A stretch of DNA of 7,801 nucleotides from Chloroflexota bacterium (GTDB lineage Bacteria > Chloroflexota > Anaerolineae > Anaerolineales > Villigracilaceae), in assembly GCA_023484185.1 (NCBI GenBank), contig JAMDBC010000033.1, positions 1 to 7,801 on the forward strand. Reading direction: 5' to 3'. The translations under genes were made by a program, and so were the position numbers. Of the stretch, positions 1-6,378 are shown one piece after another. Under the pieces are notes generated by a model, which was not told the DNA's origin, made no database searches, and worked only from the letters and a program-made list of their open reading frames with translations. How positions within the stretch are numbered: position 1 is the stretch's first letter; every line of letters begins with the position of its first letter.

Positions 1-1
1 T

Positions 2-220
2 CGCCGTGCGGATTGTGGCGAGAGCGATGTTACCGTCCTAACTTTCGATCATGTACGGGATACCAAGAAATACAATATCGCTGGCATGATTCAACAAGGG
101 TTAGGTCTTGATAACATAATGCGTGAGATTGAAAAGACAGATGTAGTTTGTTTTAACTGCCACATGAGGCGTGAACAAAAAAGAAGAGGACAGGACAGGT
201 TTGGTAAAAATCTTGAATAA
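2..220 (+). CDS. HNH endonuclease-like protein, 3' part only
   Basis: The reading frame is open from the window edge and ends in TAA; 72 residues are visible and the start lies outside. The sequence shows a CGES zinc-knuckle half near residue 5, then LTFDHVRDTKKYNI at residues 13-26, a helix with GLGLDNIMREIEKTD, and VVCFNCHMRRE at residues 48-58. A Cys pair, a DH motif and an NCHxxR motif in that order are characteristic of small HNH nuclease-fold proteins common in phages and mobile elements. The His of the DH motif and the final NCH would form the metal and catalytic centre. The first CxxC cysteine is cut off or lost. The basic tail (REQKRRGQDR) suits nucleic-acid binding. The neighbourhood of an integrase remnant and a tRNA fragment fits cargo of an integrated element. 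The fold is well supported; the target and activity are unknown. Confidence 0.75.
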   Translation, partial: RRADCGESDVTVLTFDHVRDTKKYNIAGMIQQGLGLDNIMREIEKTDVVCFNCHMRREQKRRGQDRFGKNLE

Positions 221-333
221 CGAATAGGGTTTGTATCACTGATAGTAGGCAAATGAAGTAACTCGAACGTTCTCAAGTAATTTGACGTTAGTAGTTTAAT
301 AGGCTATCTGAAATTTTGAATGGTTGGGGCTTT

Positions 334-379
334 TATTCTGGTTCTGGAAATGATTAGGGTCAGGACCAGAGCCAGAATA
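334..379. repeat. Imperfect inverted repeat (hairpin) between two gene 3' ends
   Basis: The 14-base arms at 334-347 (TATTCTGGTTCTGG) and 366-379 (CCAGAGCCAGAATA) are complementary with one G:T pair, around an 18-base loop. It lies between the HNH stop (220) and the stop of the minus-strand HTH gene (386), where a bidirectional terminator would be expected. However, neither strand has a T-run after the stem; the T-run lies 5' of the plus-strand stem. It could be a degenerate terminator, a recombinase site or part of a repeat. Nothing else is recognisable in 221-385. Confidence 0.5.
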
Positions 380-385
380 GACTTC

Positions 386-652
386 CTAACCTGCTTGCAT
401 AATAAAGGCAAACGAGATATTGGGAATAAGGGTCTTTCTTACTGCAAAAATTTGTGAGGCCGGCTCAACCTGAAGGTTTAGCCACCTCATCAAGTCCGAC
501 TGACGTATCCGAATGTTCCTTCCCAATTTCAGGTGGGGTAATTGCTTCCGAGATACCAGATAATACAGTTTCGCCCTGGAGATCTGGAGATACTTGGAGA
601 CTTGAGGCACTGTTAGTATGTGGTCCTCTAATAACAAAGGTTCTGTGTTCAT
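386..652 (-). CDS. Excisionase/MerR-like helix-turn-helix DNA-binding protein
   Basis: This 88-residue protein has a compact DNA-binding domain at about residues 11-62. A first helix, ILTVPQVSKYLQISRAKLYYLV, forms the helix-turn-helix, followed by SRKQLPHLKLGRNIRIRQSDLMRWL, in which the short hairpin and the final Trp-containing helix are typical of the HTH_17/excisionase family. Members act as recombination directionality factors (Xis) or as small regulators of mobile elements. The ATG at 652 is chosen because AAGGAG lies 6 bases upstream; the frame stays open a further 8 codons to 676. The tail after residue 65 (ASQIFAVRKTLIPNISF) matches nothing known to me and may be read-through past an older end. 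It lies near an integrase remnant, which fits an int/xis module, although the two are in opposite orientations. The HTH call is firm; the Xis role is inferred. Confidence 0.7.
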   Translation of the reverse strand: MNTEPLLLEDHILTVPQVSKYLQISRAKLYYLVSRKQLPHLKLGRNIRIRQSDLMRWLNLQVEPASQIFAVRKTLIPNISFAFIMQAG

Positions 653-658
653 CTTCAA

Positions 659-664
659 CTCCTT
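659..664 (-). promoter_or_regulatory. Shine-Dalgarno site of the HTH gene
   Basis: AAGGAG on the minus strand, 6 bases before the ATG at 652. It decides the start of the HTH gene against the longer ORF and against an overlapping frame that begins at 728 or 761. Confidence 0.6.
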
Positions 665-837
665 GCAGGTGGTCAACTACTTTAGCAAGATAGATCGTAA
701 CTGAGGTAAGCTTTTCCTCTTTGGTCATTGTTTCCGACTCTCTGAGAGGGAAACGTGGCATATCTTCAAGTTTTAGATCAGGTTTCGGCTCAAATCCCGA
801 ACAATCCCTTTTAATGGCACAATGCTCAAGTTATCAT

Positions 838-984
838 CTTGCAGTAGGAACAAATCCCAAAGTCGTGCAGGTGCTATTGGGTCATTCAAGCGTAACCGTT
901 ACGTTGAATACTTATAGCCACTTGCTACCTGGCATTTCAGAAGAAGCCACAAAGAATATCAACAAGATATTCAGTAATGCGTAA
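838..984 (+). pseudogene. Tyrosine recombinase (phage-type integrase), C-terminal remnant
   Basis: About 48 residues of a tyrosine recombinase C-terminus remain, ending in TAA: LAVGTNPKVVQVLLGHSS, then VTVTLNTYSHLLPGISEEA. The LGHSS segment carries the conserved His of box II, and the Tyr of NTYSH sits where the DNA-attacking nucleophile lies. The HxLRHT/RxxR part expected directly upstream is missing in this frame. The bases around 816-835 read GTMLKLSS in another frame, resembling the residues that usually follow HxLRHTH, so at least one frameshift separates them. No integrase N-terminus or core-binding domain is visible in 653-837, so the gene is dead. Its 3' end points at the tRNA fragment about 120 bases away, as in tRNA-integrated islands. 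Confidence 0.75.
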
Positions 985-1106
985 CTAAGGCTTACAGATT
1001 GAAAAGGGTTGGAATGATTGCACTGATTGGATACTAAACCCCCCAAAAGTCAAATAGATCGTACTCATTGGACACATTACATGGTTTACCGCACAAATCA
1101 CACACA

Positions 1107-1141
1107 TGAGGTCGGGGGTTCGAGCCCCTCCGCGCCCACCA
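1107..1141 (+). other. 3' tRNA fragment, probable attachment site (att) of an integrated element
   Basis: The segment reads as the 3' part of a tRNA. It has variable-loop-like AGGTC, a T-stem GGGGG (1114-1118), a loop TTCGAGC (1119-1125), the closing strand CCCTC (1126-1130), an acceptor strand CGCGCCC (1131-1137), discriminator A and an encoded CCA ending at 1141. No matching GGGCGCG 5' strand, D-arm or anticodon arm is found upstream, so this is not a whole tRNA gene. The TGAGGTC lead-in resembles bacterial tRNA-Ile(GAU), but the isotype cannot be fixed. Tyrosine integrases commonly recombine at this part of tRNA genes, and an integrase stub lies upstream. Confidence 0.8.
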
Positions 1142-1142
1142 C

Positions 1143-1171
1143 AAAAATCACCGTTAACATGGTGGTTTTTT
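1143..1171 (+). terminator. Rho-independent terminator behind the tRNA fragment
   Basis: AAAAATCACC (1143-1152) pairs with GGTGGTTTTT (1161-1170) around the loop GTTAACAT and continues into T. It starts two bases after the CCA, so it is probably the original terminator of the tRNA gene, left on the chromosomal side of the junction. Confidence 0.75.
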
Positions 1172-1239
1172 CTTTTACAGCGTCACGTTAAATTTTTATA
1201 AACAGAATGGTTATTCAGTGTCATTGCACTATCTGGCTC

Positions 1240-1248
1240 TGATATAAT
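1240..1248 (+). promoter_or_regulatory. Extended -10 promoter of the sigma factor gene
   Basis: TGATATAAT fits the extended -10 form TGnTATAAT exactly. The best -35-like hexamer, TTGCAC at 1224-1229, is only 13 bases upstream, too close for a standard spacer. Transcription should start near 1255, only about four bases before the ATG at 1259. Consistent with that, there is no ribosome-binding site. Confidence 0.6.
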
Positions 1249-1258
1249 TTTGCCATTC

Positions 1259-1897
1259 ATGACCAACCGTTCCAACGAATCCTGGCTGTCCGACCTGCGC
1301 GCTGACGGCGTCGTGCGCGAAGAAGCGCTGACCGATCTGCGCGAGATCGTCGCACACGGACTCCCCTACGCGCTCTCACGCTGGCTTTCTCCCGATTCTG
1401 CGCTCTTCGCTCCGCTTGTTGATGAAGTGACCCAGGAGACTCTTTTGCGCGTCCTCGACCAGCTCGACACTTTCGAGGGACGCAGTATGTTCACCACCTG
1501 GGTGCACAAGATCGCCGTCCGCATTGCGCTGACAGAGTTGCGCCGCAAGCGCTGGCAGGATTCTTCCCTCGACGAAATTGTGGACAATGAGGAATTGCCC
1601 GTTCCGGCGCGCATCATAGCGGATCGTCAGCCCGGCCCGGCAGAGACCGTCGAACAGGCCGATATGATGGCACGCGTCCGCCGTATTTTGGAGCAGGAAT
1701 TAACTCCCAAACAGCGCGAAGCTCTTATGCTTTTGAGCATCCAGGATGTACCCCTCGAAGAGGCCGCCAAACGCATGAAGACCAATCGCAACGCGCTGTA
1801 CAAACTTCTACACGACGCCCGCCTGCGACTCAAACGCCGTCTCACAAATGAGGGTTTAACAGCGCAGGAAGTATTATCGGCTTTCGAGAAAAAGTAA
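1259..1897 (+). CDS. ECF-like sigma-70 family RNA polymerase sigma factor
   Basis: This is a 212-residue protein with the two-domain layout of extracytoplasmic-function sigma factors, which redirect RNA polymerase to a dedicated promoter set. Region 2 spans about residues 35-100. It includes VDEVTQETLLRVLDQLDTFEG and FTTWVHKIAVRIALTELRRKRW, the latter being the typical region 2.3/2.4 promoter-melting and -10-recognition helix. Region 4 spans about 138-195, with LTPKQREALMLLSIQDVPLEEAA leading into the helix-turn-helix KRMKTNRNALYKLLHDARLRLKRRL. A TTG at 1250 would add three residues, but it lies two bases after the -10 box and should not be transcribed, so the ATG at 1259 is preferred. The next gene, 39 bases downstream, encodes a zinc-finger protein that may restrain it. 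The regulon is unknown. Confidence 0.9.
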   Translation: MTNRSNESWLSDLRADGVVREEALTDLREIVAHGLPYALSRWLSPDSALFAPLVDEVTQETLLRVLDQLDTFEGRSMFTTWVHKIAVRIALTELRRKRWQDSSLDEIVDNEELPVPARIIADRQPGPAETVEQADMMARVRRILEQELTPKQREALMLLSIQDVPLEEAAKRMKTNRNALYKLLHDARLRLKRRLTNEGLTAQEVLSAFEKK

Positions 1898-1936
1898 GAT
1901 TAGGGTGAGATTAAACGTCCAAATCAAAGGTTTGGC

Positions 1937-2227
1937 ATGAATATCAAAGATTTAATACAAAGCATCCGGCATCGCTTTCAACGGGAGCAAGAACTCCCCG
2001 ATGAAGTCGTTAAAGGATTCCTGCGCGTGCTCGATAAAGTCCGCAAGGAAGAAACGACCTGCAATGAAGTTTTTGCCCAGCTCGATGAATACGTGGAAAA
2101 AGAAGTGCATGGTAAAGATGCCGCCCACCTGATGCCGCTCCTGCGGGAACATCTCGATATATGTTCCCATTGTTGCGACGAATATGAAGCGCTTCTGGAT
2201 GTTTTGGAAGAAACAGCAAAAGAATAG
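1937..2227 (+). CDS. Small soluble zinc-binding anti-sigma-like protein
   Basis: This 96-residue, mainly helical, charged protein has no membrane segment. A Cys at residue 42 (TTCNEVFAQLDEYVEKE) is followed at residues 71-80 by EHLDICSHCC. His72-x3-Cys76-x2-Cys79 is the HxxxCxxC signature of zinc-binding anti-sigma (ZAS) domains, and the DEYVEKE helix matches the segment that precedes the motif in that family. AAAGG at 1926-1930 is spaced 6 bases from the ATG. The gene follows the sigma factor by 39 bases and precedes a strong terminator, so the pair is probably one operon in which this protein sequesters the sigma factor. Unlike most ZAS proteins it lacks a transmembrane anchor and sensor domain, so a cytoplasmic signal such as redox or metal is plausible. 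The role is inferred from motif and position. Confidence 0.65.
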   Translation: MNIKDLIQSIRHRFQREQELPDEVVKGFLRVLDKVRKEETTCNEVFAQLDEYVEKEVHGKDAAHLMPLLREHLDICSHCCDEYEALLDVLEETAKE

Positions 2228-2259
2228 AAAAAGACGGACCGTCAAAAGTCTGTCTTTTT
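2228..2259. terminator. Bidirectional intrinsic terminator between convergent operons
   Basis: AAAAAGACGGAC (2228-2239) and GTCTGTCTTTTT (2248-2259) pair over 12 positions with one G:U, around the loop CGTCAAAA. T-runs follow the stem on both strands. It starts directly after the stop of the anti-sigma-like gene and lies 8 bases beyond the stop of the minus-strand DUF1684 gene, so it can end both transcripts. Confidence 0.85.
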
Positions 2260-2267
2260 ATTTCATA

Positions 2268-2774
2268 TTATTCGTGGAACAACTTCTCACCGGCCCTGAC
2301 GGGCACTTTCAGCCGATTTTCAAGTGGCGTCAATGGGCAGGACCATTGCTCGTTGTAAGCGCAATACGGGTTATATGCCATGTTGAAGTCAATTAAAAAT
2401 CTTCCGCCGGGTAAAGGTTCAGGTTCAAGATAGCGGCCTGCGCCGTAGGTTTCCTTCCCGGCCAGCGAGTCAACAAAAGGCAAAAAGAATCCATTCTCGC
2501 TTTCATAAATGGTCAGTTCCGCATCCTGCCCATCGGCCTGGAATTTGAATCGGCTGTGGCGAAAGTAAATTTGCACATCCCCGGTCGAGGTCTGCATTTC
2601 GATACGCTCCTTGACGGGGAACTCCTCAGCCTTGACTTCAAGCCGCAAATCCGCATTTTCGGGAAAATAATTCAGCCCATGAAAGTCACGCTTTTGCTCG
2701 CGCGTCAGCGGGCTTTGCGGGTGATGCCCGAAAAAATCATCCTTCTCTGTACGAAACGCTTCCAACTCATTCAT
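2268..2774 (-). CDS. DUF1684 domain protein
   Basis: This 168-residue cytosolic protein spans the full DUF1684 family length. The N-terminal part has SPLTREQKRDFHGLNYFPEN (residues 21-40). The middle carries IEMQTSTGDVQIYFRHSRFKF, and the conserved C-terminal block runs through FFLPFVDSLAGKETYGAGRYLE, FLIDFNMAYNPYCAYNEQWSC and PLENRLKVPVRAGEK. These Tyr/Gly/Asn-rich motifs define the family. Its biochemical role is unsettled to my knowledge, so none is assigned. The ATG is well supported by GGAGG 4 bases upstream (2779-2783). It is the last gene of the minus-strand run, 56 bases after the preceding lipoprotein gene, and ends at a bidirectional terminator. Its own strong ribosome-binding site allows independent translation. 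Confidence 0.85.
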   Translation of the reverse strand: MNELEAFRTEKDDFFGHHPQSPLTREQKRDFHGLNYFPENADLRLEVKAEEFPVKERIEMQTSTGDVQIYFRHSRFKFQADGQDAELTIYESENGFFLPFVDSLAGKETYGAGRYLEPEPLPGGRFLIDFNMAYNPYCAYNEQWSCPLTPLENRLKVPVRAGEKLFHE

Positions 2775-2830
2775 AGTTCCTCCGCGAAAATCTATGAAAG
2801 AGACAGCGATGCAGGAATAAATCTTACAAG

Positions 2831-3529
2831 CTATTTCTTCTGAAGACAGGCGATCAGTTCTTTGACTGCACCCTGTGGTTCGGACTTTGTAATCACCAGC
2901 ACCGGCACAGACGCGACGATTAATGCCCCTCTCGCAGCCTGCCCTGCCTGCGCCGCAGGCACAGGTGAGCCTGTCGAAGAGTTGCCTGCCTGCCAGCGCC
3001 GCGTCAGGACTCCGACTGAGCCGGCCTGTGCCCCGATAGAATCGGACATGGTCTGAGCGGATACCGCTAACCGCGCCAGCGAGGTAACGGGTTGCCCGGC
3101 TAAAACTGTATTGTCGAAAATCTGTTGGACATCTTCATTGGGCGAATACGTCCACACTTGCACAGAGACATCGTTGCCGCCGACATCTTTCCAATTTGTG
3201 GCTTGACCCGTGAACAGTTGCCGCACTTGCTCGATTGTCAGTGACCCGACCCCGGTCTGGGGCTGAACCGCAACGAGAATATCTTCCGTCCCAATTTGAA
3301 ACGCGGGTGTTGTCAGGTTGGCAGGCTCTCCCACTCGAATCATAATATCCGCAGATTGTGAAACAGATAAACTGATAATGGTAGAAGTAGAAGCGCAATT
3401 ATATAAATCCGCCAGCCACGGTTGCGTGGATGAAGTAGAATAAACTTTTACAACCTGCGGCGTCGCACCGGGTGTCGCGGGCGCGCAGGCTGTTAGAAAA
3501 ATCAAGATAACAAACAGAATTTTTTTCAT
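2831..3529 (-). CDS. PstS-like periplasmic-binding-fold lipoprotein
   Basis: This 232-residue exported lipoprotein starts at MKKILFVILIFLTACAPATPG, where LTAC is a canonical lipobox with the lipidated Cys at residue 15. The mature part resembles the PBP-like domain of phosphate-type (PstS) substrate-binding proteins: ADIMIRVGEP, GTEDILVAVQPQTG, then LTIEQVRQLFTGQATNWKDVGG, which is the family's best-known segment, and later SIGAQAGSVGVLTRRW. It is shorter than PstS, the classical phosphate-contact residues are not evident, and no ABC permease or ATPase is nearby, so the ligand is unknown. No good ribosome-binding site precedes the start. An in-frame ATG at 3565, three bases after the uppP stop, would add 12 residues and allow coupled translation, but the signal peptide favours 3529. 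A repeat-derived stretch (about residues 180-195) interrupts the domain. Confidence 0.8.
   Translation of the reverse strand: MKKILFVILIFLTACAPATPGATPQVVKVYSTSSTQPWLADLYNCASTSTIISLSVSQSADIMIRVGEPANLTTPAFQIGTEDILVAVQPQTGVGSLTIEQVRQLFTGQATNWKDVGGNDVSVQVWTYSPNEDVQQIFDNTVLAGQPVTSLARLAVSAQTMSDSIGAQAGSVGVLTRRWQAGNSSTGSPVPAAQAGQAARGALIVASVPVLVITKSEPQGAVKELIACLQKK
2945..2979. repeat. Palindromic repeat captured inside the lipoprotein gene
   Basis: TGCCTGC (2945-2951) and GCAGGCA (2955-2961) form a perfect 7-bp hairpin with a 3-base loop. It is followed by TGAGCCTGTCGAAG (2966-2979), a motif I recall as a recurring dispersed repeat in many bacterial genomes. On the coding strand it yields the low-complexity peptide TGSPVPAAQAGQAA, which does not look like part of the binding-protein fold. 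The frame is kept, so the repeat seems tolerated as a surface loop. Confidence 0.5.
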
Positions 3530-3568
3530 GCAATTGCAAGGGCAGAGCAAAACTCGGCCCTGCATGTT

Positions 3569-4375
3569 TTATGCAAAGAAATAGAATCCAAGGCAGATCG
3601 CGCTGACAATTGCACAATAGGCTGCAAAGACATACAACGAATGTTTATTGAGATAGCTCAACAGCCACTTGATCGACAACCAACCAACGATGGCTGCGGC
3701 AATAAAACCAATAGCCAGAACGGGAAGAAATCCACCAAGCCCAGGCATTTTGAATAGCTTGAGGGTTTCATAGCCGCCCGCCGCCAGCATCACAGGCACG
3801 GACATCAGAAAGGCAAAGCGCGCCGCTGAAGGGCGGTCAAAACCACGCAACATGCCGCCGCTAATGGTTGAGCCGGAGCGTGAGGCGCCGGGAAAGACCG
3901 CCACAATCTGGAACAAACCGACAATCAGAGCATCCAACCAGGTCATCGAGTTCAGTTTACGCAGACGTTTACCGATCAACTCTGCCAGTGTTAACAAGAT
4001 GGCGGCTGCGAACATGCGGATGGCCGCTTCCAATAAAGGAGTCGTGAATAGCGCTTCAACAGAATCCTTAAGCAGGAAACCTGCAATCAATGCGGGGATG
4101 GTGGCAATGATGATATACCATGCCAGCTTGTTTTCTTCGGTGGAGAAAGGCACGGCAAAGAAGGCTTTGACTAATGCCAGCAAGTCTTTCCAGAAATAAA
4201 CAACGAGGGCCACAAGCGGACCCAGTTGAACGATGACAAGAAATGCAGTCATGGTGGAGCCGGGCGGGATGCGCAGAAGCGTCTGACCGACAAGCAATTG
4301 TGCCGTAGACGAGACCGGGATGAATTCGGTCAGACCTTCGATGATGCCGAGCAGGAGAGCGTGAAATAGATTCAT
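3569..4375 (-). CDS. uppP: Undecaprenyl-diphosphatase (BacA/UppP family)
   Basis: This multi-pass inner-membrane enzyme removes a phosphate from undecaprenyl diphosphate, recycling the lipid carrier used for peptidoglycan and surface polysaccharide export; overexpression gives bacitracin resistance in other bacteria. Its 268 residues match the family length. The two signature loops are present: EGLTEFIPVSST at residues 13-24 and PGASRSGSTISGG at 162-174 (Arg166), together with the FLVIVQLG motif near 45. Several hydrophobic helices span the rest. Residue 26, in STAQLL, is Gln where the family usually has His (STGHL; His30 in E. coli, important for activity). AAGGA lies 7 bases before the ATG. 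It follows the four-helix gene by 66 bases and precedes the lipoprotein gene by about 40 bases, consistent with one transcript. Confidence 0.93.
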   Translation of the reverse strand: MNLFHALLLGIIEGLTEFIPVSSTAQLLVGQTLLRIPPGSTMTAFLVIVQLGPLVALVVYFWKDLLALVKAFFAVPFSTEENKLAWYIIIATIPALIAGFLLKDSVEALFTTPLLEAAIRMFAAAILLTLAELIGKRLRKLNSMTWLDALIVGLFQIVAVFPGASRSGSTISGGMLRGFDRPSAARFAFLMSVPVMLAAGGYETLKLFKMPGLGGFLPVLAIGFIAAAIVGWLSIKWLLSYLNKHSLYVFAAYCAIVSAICLGFYFFA

Positions 4376-4415
4376 GTGGGGTTCCTTTGGTAAGTGAAGA
4401 ATGAGTATAGAAAAT

Positions 4416-4433
4416 AGGGAATAGTGAATAGTT
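4416..4433. repeat. Left copy of the 18-bp inverted repeat flanking the four-helix gene
   Basis: AGGGAATAGTGAATAGTT, containing GAATAGT twice in tandem. It is the exact reverse complement of 4928-4945. It lies 8 bases beyond the stop of the four-helix gene, in the spacer before uppP, with only scattered identity outside the 18 bases. Confidence 0.85.
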
Positions 4434-4441
4434 TGATGGGG

Positions 4442-4918
4442 TTATTGGCTTTCTAAAGATTCGGAGTCTTCAGGATAGTCGACCAGATACGATGCAGGGT
4501 CTTCCCGCGCAAAATGATTTACACCGGGCTCATTCGCTCCAATCTTGGAGCGCTTGAGATAAGAGATATAACCATTTATGATTCTTACCAACTCCTCGAC
4601 AAGTGTTGTCAACTCCTTATATTTTTCTACCGGAATAAACCCGAGCTCGTGAGCAAGTGTAATATGGCTATATGTTTCCGTTAGAGAGCCGCGGGCAATA
4701 TAACAAAAACGAACATTTTCTTGATAATAAAACCTTCCATGTCCTTCTGTAATATTCGCAGGGATACTGGAAACAGCGCGGCGAATTTGCTGATTTAGAT
4801 TCCATTTTTCTTCTGCAGGAAGCAAAGGCAAAATCTCTTTGTAAACCTTTAGAGCAAGCCCTTTCGACTTTTTCCACGCTTCGAGTGTCTCCAACCCCTG
4901 GACATTGTCATTTGCCAT
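4442..4918 (-). CDS. Four-helix-bundle protein, S23/23S rRNA intervening-sequence family
   Basis: This 158-residue protein shows the hallmarks of the four-helix-bundle (TIGR02436/S23) family first seen in intervening sequences of 23S rRNA genes. These are an N-terminal ETLEAWKKSKGLALKVYKEI helix, then IRRAVSSIPANITEGHGR at about residues 45-62, and FCYIARGSLTETYSHITLAHEL at about 70-91, with a last helix through LVEELVRIINGYISYLKR. The core function of the family is not established; related folds serve as accessory proteins in diversity-generating retroelements. After about residue 125 it has an acidic tail (NHFAREDPASYLVDYPEDSESLESQ) beyond the usual length of roughly 120 residues. The ATG at 4918 is chosen over a GTG at 4921 because GGAGG lies 4 bases upstream of the ATG. 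It starts 11 bases after the tgt stop and is flanked by an inverted repeat. Confidence 0.88.
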   Translation of the reverse strand: MANDNVQGLETLEAWKKSKGLALKVYKEILPLLPAEEKWNLNQQIRRAVSSIPANITEGHGRFYYQENVRFCYIARGSLTETYSHITLAHELGFIPVEKYKELTTLVEELVRIINGYISYLKRSKIGANEPGVNHFAREDPASYLVDYPEDSESLESQ

Positions 4919-4927
4919 CACGCCTCC

Positions 4928-6290
<1,363 letters not shown>

Positions 6291-6355
6291 AGGACTTACG
6301 CAAAACCCAAAAACTGTCGGCGAATTCGCGAAAGAAATTAGTCTGCGTAAGTCTT
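6291..6355. repeat. MITE-like 65-base inverted-repeat element in front of the lipoprotein gene
   Basis: The 12-base termini AGGACTTACGCA (6291-6302) and TGCGTAAGTCTT (6344-6355) are inverted copies with a single G:U difference, around 41 bases that include the perfect palindrome GCGAATTCGC (6320-6329). GGACTTACGCA ends resemble those I recall for insertion-sequence and MITE termini. It ends 12 bases before the ribosome-binding site (6368-6373), so any transcript starting upstream would carry this hairpin in its 5' leader. Confidence 0.6.
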
Positions 6356-6378
6356 GTTAATTAAGAAGAGGAGATAAT

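Noticed and set aside
465..761. A 98-residue minus-strand frame (starting at 761 or 728) overlapping the HTH gene.
   Set aside because: It overlaps the HTH coding region for about 190 bases in another frame, has no good ribosome-binding site, and its overlapping part shows no recognisable residues. The first 20 or so codons (MTKEEKLTSVTIYLAKVVDHL) are plausible protein and could be an upstream gene broken by a frameshift, but this cannot be shown.
1070..1141. A complete tRNA gene.
   Set aside because: The T-arm, 3' acceptor strand and CCA are perfect, but no complementary 5' acceptor, D-arm or anticodon loop exists in the preceding 70 bases.
4416..4433. The left inverted repeat as a terminator of the four-helix gene.
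   Set aside because: On its own it is not self-complementary and has no T-run; it pairs only with the copy 500 bases away.
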